DNA from: Owenia fusiformis | Lineage: Eukaryota; Annelida; Polychaeta; Sabellida; Oweniidae | DNA: 64,000 nucleotides | Direction: 5' to 3' | Assembly (NCBI GenBank): GCA_903813345.2 | Contig: CAIIXF020000005.1 | Location: 12,651,375 to 12,715,374, forward strand | In this document: one piece after another, positions 60,059-64,000 of the stretch | Layout: each line of letters starts with the position of its first letter | Position numbering within the stretch: position 1 is the stretch's first letter | Notes under the pieces: model-generated | Told to the model about the DNA's origin: nothing | Databases searched by the model: none | The model's input: only the letters and a program-made list of their open reading frames with translations | Translations under genes and position numbers: made by a program

Positions 60059-60340
60059 CTATGAAAAAGAATCCAAGACCTTACCTGATTCCTGGAATTT
60101 TTTGAACAAGCCTTCATTTTCTCGAAGGATAAAATTCAGAGTCTTTTTCTGATAAAAGTCATTTCTTAGTTCTATATTGTCTATGACATCACTGAGTAAG
60201 TGGGCGCGTCCTGCGTTTGAGCCAGGTGCGTCAAACTTGAGGTGCGTGAAGTGGACGTGAAAGTGATAGTATGACGGCTGGTAATGGATGTAAATTCGCA
60301 GTTGAGAGCCATCTACATCAAACGTGTCTTTGATCGCTTT
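60059..60340 (-). CDS. DCPS: Scavenger mRNA decapping enzyme (DCPS), C-terminal exon, partial gene
   Basis: Reading from 60340 down, the exon follows acceptor TTTTCCAG, is in phase 0 and encodes 93 residues to TAG at 60059. It contains YIHYQPSYYHFHVHFTHLKF, the HIT-family histidine triad HxHxH that carries the catalytic histidine. GRAHLLSDVIDNIEL and LRENEGLFKKFQES follow, matching the DCPS C-terminal domain. DCPS hydrolyses m7GpppN cap remnants left after 3'-5' mRNA decay. The exon has no internal methionine, so ATG-based ORF finding misses it. A strong alternative donor (TCAG then GTAAGG, at about 60086-60080) lies 27 bp before the stop, so the exon could instead splice to a further short exon. 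Human DCPS also ends within a few residues of this point, favouring a terminal exon. Earlier exons must lie beyond 64,000; none was found in the rest of the window. Confidence 0.9.
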   Translation of the reverse strand, partial: KAIKDTFDVDGSQLRIYIHYQPSYYHFHVHFTHLKFDAPGSNAGRAHLLSDVIDNIELRNDFYQKKTLNFILRENEGLFKKFQESGKVLDSFS

Positions 60341-61189
60341 CTGGAAAATACAAATGAAAAATAAGTTTTGTATTGCCCAGTACAGAGGATAAAGATCTAA
60401 TCCTCATTGAAAGAAATTAAAAGAAACTGTGCAAAATAAAACATAATGTGTTATATAGTAAAACAGTCACTCTACTATCTTTCAGGCACTGGTGTTATAA
60501 CATTGGCTGGAAGAACCCTAATTCAGGAATATCTTACAACGTTGGCCAAAAAGAATTGAAAATTTCGCTCTAATTTTATGAAATGTAATTGTTCGCCGTC
60601 ATATTTCAACTGGATGATCTTACTAACATTTTATGTTTAACCTGTCATTTTTGAAATTAAAATGAGAACTCGTCTACCAACATTGGGTCTGAAAGCATAC
60701 ACCAAATTCCCTTACTTCTTAAAGGGTATTATTCAGACCCCTGCATTTGGAGAGTTCAAAAGATGTTTTTTATTTAAACCTAGATTATTTTGCAACATAG
60801 GTGTTCTCAAATATGACCCAGCCCCTCTCATAATTTGAGGAAATTCAACAAGAACAACTTGCAGCTCAGCGTGTCATAAAACAAAAAATAATTTTATGTC
60901 GTTTTTAAATAAATATTGCTCTAATGGATTGTCCGTTTAATGCTTGTCATAACAAGCCACAATCCATTATTCTGTTATTATAATTTTATTGTCACAGATG
61001 CTCAAAACAATATCCATTTATTTGAAAAACAGAAAAATAAATCCAGCACCTAGGGGGATGACCCTTCGATAACATGCATCAGGTGTCCTTGCCTTGTTTA
61101 CTCAATATTGGCAACATACAAGTGGGAGATGGTGGGGAAATAGGGGGATAATGGAGTGTTTGCGCAATTACAAGTATTACAGTTAGGTA

Positions 61190-61315
61190 CAAGGCAAAAC
61201 ATGCAAAATGTCACCACCTCCCATTTGTTACAGATGGTGACCACCGACCGCCGAACACCAACCATAAAAAAGTTGGAGACTATAACAAGATATCGGCACT
61301 TCTGGTGGTGCCATA
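61190..61315 (+). repeat. Interspersed repeat family A, copy 9
   Basis: ACAAGGCAAAACATGCAAAA, then TGTCACCACCTCCCATTTGT, a reduced core, AGTTGGAGACTATAACAAGA and CACTTCTGGTGGTGCCAT. It lies in the DCPS intron. Confidence 0.8.
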
Positions 61316-61967
61316 AAAATATAACACAATATTATGTAACAATAGGCAACTCCTAGAAAAAAACAAACAACAATAAAAATCTTCATTTGCTAATAGGTAT
61401 ACTTTTTGGCATAAACACATCAGCAAAAATGAAACATTTGGTTAAATGGTATTTGAGTTATCACCCGATGAATAGATTGATAAAAGGACAAATGGACAGA
61501 TGGATAGATTTGGATGGGTATATCTCTATGAGTTATCAAATTTTTACCAAATTGAAATAATATGTTAAACAAGATCCAGGAACCTCATCCATGGCATATC
61601 AAAACAAGTGTTTTTCTCTAAAGATGATGTCCAGGTTTCTCTGAGTTGAAACCCTGAAGTGATAATATCCCTTAATTAGCAGCAATAACAATATATAGAT
61701 AGATACATTTTCTAAGAAACGTGATTGAATGTTTTTCGGATGTCAATCACATGTCTTTAAATGATACAAAATGTCAATAAAAGCTATATAATAGCAATAA
61801 AAAACAAGTGGGTGGGGGTTGGTCTATCAGAGATAACTGAAATTGACTTCAATGAGATTTCAAAGCTAGTTAGCAATGGCTCCATTGAAAACTTAGAGGT
61901 TTCATACTGTCAGATTTTAATGAAAATGGGTGTGTTATCCTGATAAAACAATACTTGGGTAACCACT

Positions 61968-62087
61968 AGTCTAGCTTCAAGCCTTGTGAGCTTTCTCCCT
62001 CTATACACCTCCCTACAGTAGGATGTGTTTGTGAAATAGATAAGCAGGGAGGGGTGGGGGGGGGGTCACAGCCTTGAAGCAAGACAA
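61968..62087. mobile_element. 120-bp MITE with 10-bp flanking direct repeats
   Basis: GTCTAGCTTCAAGC on the left is inverse to CTTGAAGCAAGAC on the right. GGTAACCACT occurs directly at both flanks (61958-61967 and 62088-62097). The right part holds a run of 10 G. The arms resemble those at 16813-16916. The 8-10 bp duplication suggests hAT or MULE type. Confidence 0.65.
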
Positions 62088-63604
62088 GGTAACCACTTAT
62101 ACATGTACTTTTGATTTGACCTACCAGTTATGATAAAGTTTGTTACACAATTTAATTCTTTGAAATAATCTACATAATATATCATAACAAAGATAGTTAG
62201 TATTCATTAGTATTATAATGGTAGATTGACTCTCTTTTAAAAAAGCACAATCAAATTAAAGCAAAGTTGAAAGGGTACATATAATAAACAAAGAGATTTT
62301 TTGGAATTACAAAAAGTCGTCTTAACCTGTCTAAATTGTCTAGGTGTATCTTTCCAAAGATCACTCAAAGTTCACTTTACAAGTAAATACTCTCCAGATA
62401 AACAAAAACAATATCATATTAGCTAGATAAACACCTGTAACAGGTACGATACCTCAATAGGTATTACATTATGACAGAAAAACGTCATAGTATTGTTATG
62501 TAAACAATAACACGAGCATGTGTATTGCTGTGTGATAAATACGAGAACAAGTTAGTTCTGGTAAAATGTTATTAAGATGTTTTCAGGTATGATTCAGAAA
62601 TAAAGAGCACCCGGTATTATAACCCTGAGCACCAAGCATTCTCAAGAGGTATGAGGAGGGGGGTTGGTTATTCAGATTTTTTGGAGTAAGAGACCTTGAG
62701 AAAAAGTGTTGAAGCTTCGAACGCCCTACAAGACTAAAACCCATTTTCTTTCATAAGTAATTATGAAATCAAAGACAAGAAGCACCCTGGAGTTCCTAAT
62801 GAGAAGCTAATTAAAACTCAACAAGGACAACAGCCAGGGTATGAGAAAATGATATAATTTCTGTTATTATTATTAGTATATGTAATTATACATGGGCTGC
62901 CTTTAAGGGGGGTATATATAAGGATTGTGAGGTCCAGCAATCTCCCAGGCCCTTCAGACATTTTCCCAACAGGGTGCGGTTTCATAATTTTTTTACCTGA
63001 GTTGTATGACGTCAGAAATGCACATTTTTCATGTTGAATGTGATTGTTTAATTTACCTTTAAATTTATTGCAATGCATAATGACTTCTATGTTAGTAATA
63101 CTTTTAGAAATGATGTCACAAATGAACAAGATTTTGGTTACCCTGGAATGAGGAAAATACTCCCATATTATGACCATCATAAGTAGCTTCAACCTTTCTG
63201 AGCACATAATGACCCCCCTCCCATCTGATACCCCTGTCCCCCTCCAAAGAACAATCTAAAATACGGTAAATTGATATGTTGTGCATTAAAAGTATTTAGT
63301 GATAAGTATTTTACAAACATTTCAAGTGTTATCCTATACAGTACAATGCTATTACATTTGTTTAACGATTAATAATACTTCAAAGAATGAAAAAATCCCC
63401 TATGTGTAAAAACAAAATGTTTATGATAAGGATTAACCAATCAAAAGTTTTAATGACATGACTGAAACCAATCAAATGAAATAAATAAAAGTGTAGTTAA
63501 GAATGTATACGTAATAAATATTTGTTTCCTTGTCATTGTTTGTTGACAATGAAAAAGTGAAATAAAAGAAAATGTCCCCCTCCCTTTTAAAACTCTTCTC
63601 CATA

Positions 63605-63705
63605 TGAGAGTTTACTCACTTTAAAATTGAAAAATAGAGTGGAATTAGCAAGGAAAACAGTAAGCAAACATGAAGTCAACACTCTACAACTAAATTTTGA
63701 AAAGA
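63605..63705 (+). repeat. Interspersed repeat family B copy
   Basis: AAATAGAGTGGAATTAGCAA, then AAACATGAAGTCAACACTCT and CAACTAAATTTTGAAAAGAT. It runs directly into a family C fragment. Confidence 0.65.
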
Positions 63706-63707
63706 TA

Positions 63708-63795
63708 AGGCCCATATTCTTGATAATTTGGCCTAAAATTAAAAATAAGGCCCAAAAAGCCCAGTAATTAGGGCCTCAAAATCCTTTTGGGCCCA
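63708..63795. repeat. Family C (GGCCC-rich) copy without termini
   Basis: GATAATTTGGCCTAAAATTA, then AAGGCCCAAAAAGCCC and TTAGGGCCTCAAAATCC. It resembles 58950-59095 and the interior of 54085-54332. Confidence 0.6.
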
Positions 63796-64000
63796 AAATC
63801 AAATCATTTTTCATAGCGTCCAACAGTCTAAGCAAGACCAGAAAATTATTTAAAACAATGCATTAAACATAAAAAAATGATCTACTTTTTAATATCTCAA
63901 GGTGAGAGGTTACCATAACAATTGAATTAATTTGACATAAACATAGTTACCGAATATATACACCAGCAATAAATCTTATTTACTTCATGCGTGTAAACAA

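Larger units (their letters stand above)
60341..64000 (-). other. Intron of DCPS (at least 3.7 kb) with repeat copies
   Basis: No upstream DCPS exon was recognised. The stretch contains a family A copy (61190-61315), a 120-bp inverted-repeat element (61968-62087), a family B copy (63605-63705) and a family C fragment (63708-63795). The 129-codon open frame on the minus strand at 62818-63207 has no family resemblance and is of a length expected by chance. Confidence 0.6.

Noticed and set aside
17379-61315. Family A as a Helitron
   Set aside because: It has a 3' hairpin, but no TC start or CTRR end next to the hairpin was found.
62818-63207. 129-codon minus-strand open frame
   Set aside because: It was considered as an upstream DCPS exon, but no DCPS residues are present and there are no matching splice sites.
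1-64000. tRNA or rRNA genes
   Set aside because: No B-box like GGTTCGAATCC or conserved rRNA stretch was seen on either strand by eye. A tRNAscan-SE run would be needed to be certain.

Overview
The window is AT-rich nuclear DNA of an animal. Coding sequence is split by GT-AG introns, long stretches hold no genes, and short DNA transposons and minisatellites are common. The recognisable proteins (PIM kinase, DCPS) are animal-type. The repeat landscape (several MITE families, hAT-type elements, G-rich terminal-inverted-repeat elements) suggests an invertebrate, possibly marine. Phylum or species cannot be settled from the sequence.

Left end (1-11,180): two PIM-family serine/threonine kinase genes lie head to head. 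The minus-strand copy enters from the left edge with three exons visible (849-768, 656-550, 384-337). The plus-strand copy is complete in six exons between 3193 and 9551 and predicts a 336-residue kinase. The three shared exons are 82, 107 and 48 nt in both genes, with the same intron phases, so this is an inverted gene duplication. Each gene has a pair of CTGATTGG (NF-Y type) boxes about 420-470 bp upstream of its ATG, arranged as mirror images. The plus gene has a 1.6 kb 3'UTR with AU-rich motifs and one AATAAA.

Middle (11,180-60,000): about 49 kb in which no convincing protein-coding exon was found. It holds minisatellites (32, 21, 26 and 29 bp periods), simple repeats, and at least four interspersed families: A, with a TGTCACC 3' hairpin; B, with an AACACTCTAAATTG core; C, rich in GGCCC; and D, with GAACACCT motifs and CAGTAAAACCTG ends. 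There are also several DNA transposons with terminal inverted repeats and target-site duplications (TSDs), three of them nested inside copies of family D. A possible solo LTR with a TATA box and an internal 306-bp tandem duplication lies near 29.5-30.4 kb. The largest array, 55,118-56,333, has 42 units of 29 bp with higher-order structure.

Right end (60,059-64,000): the terminal coding exon of the scavenger decapping enzyme DCPS lies on the minus strand, followed upstream by intron containing further repeat copies. The PIM pair and DCPS have no evident functional link; they are simply neighbours.
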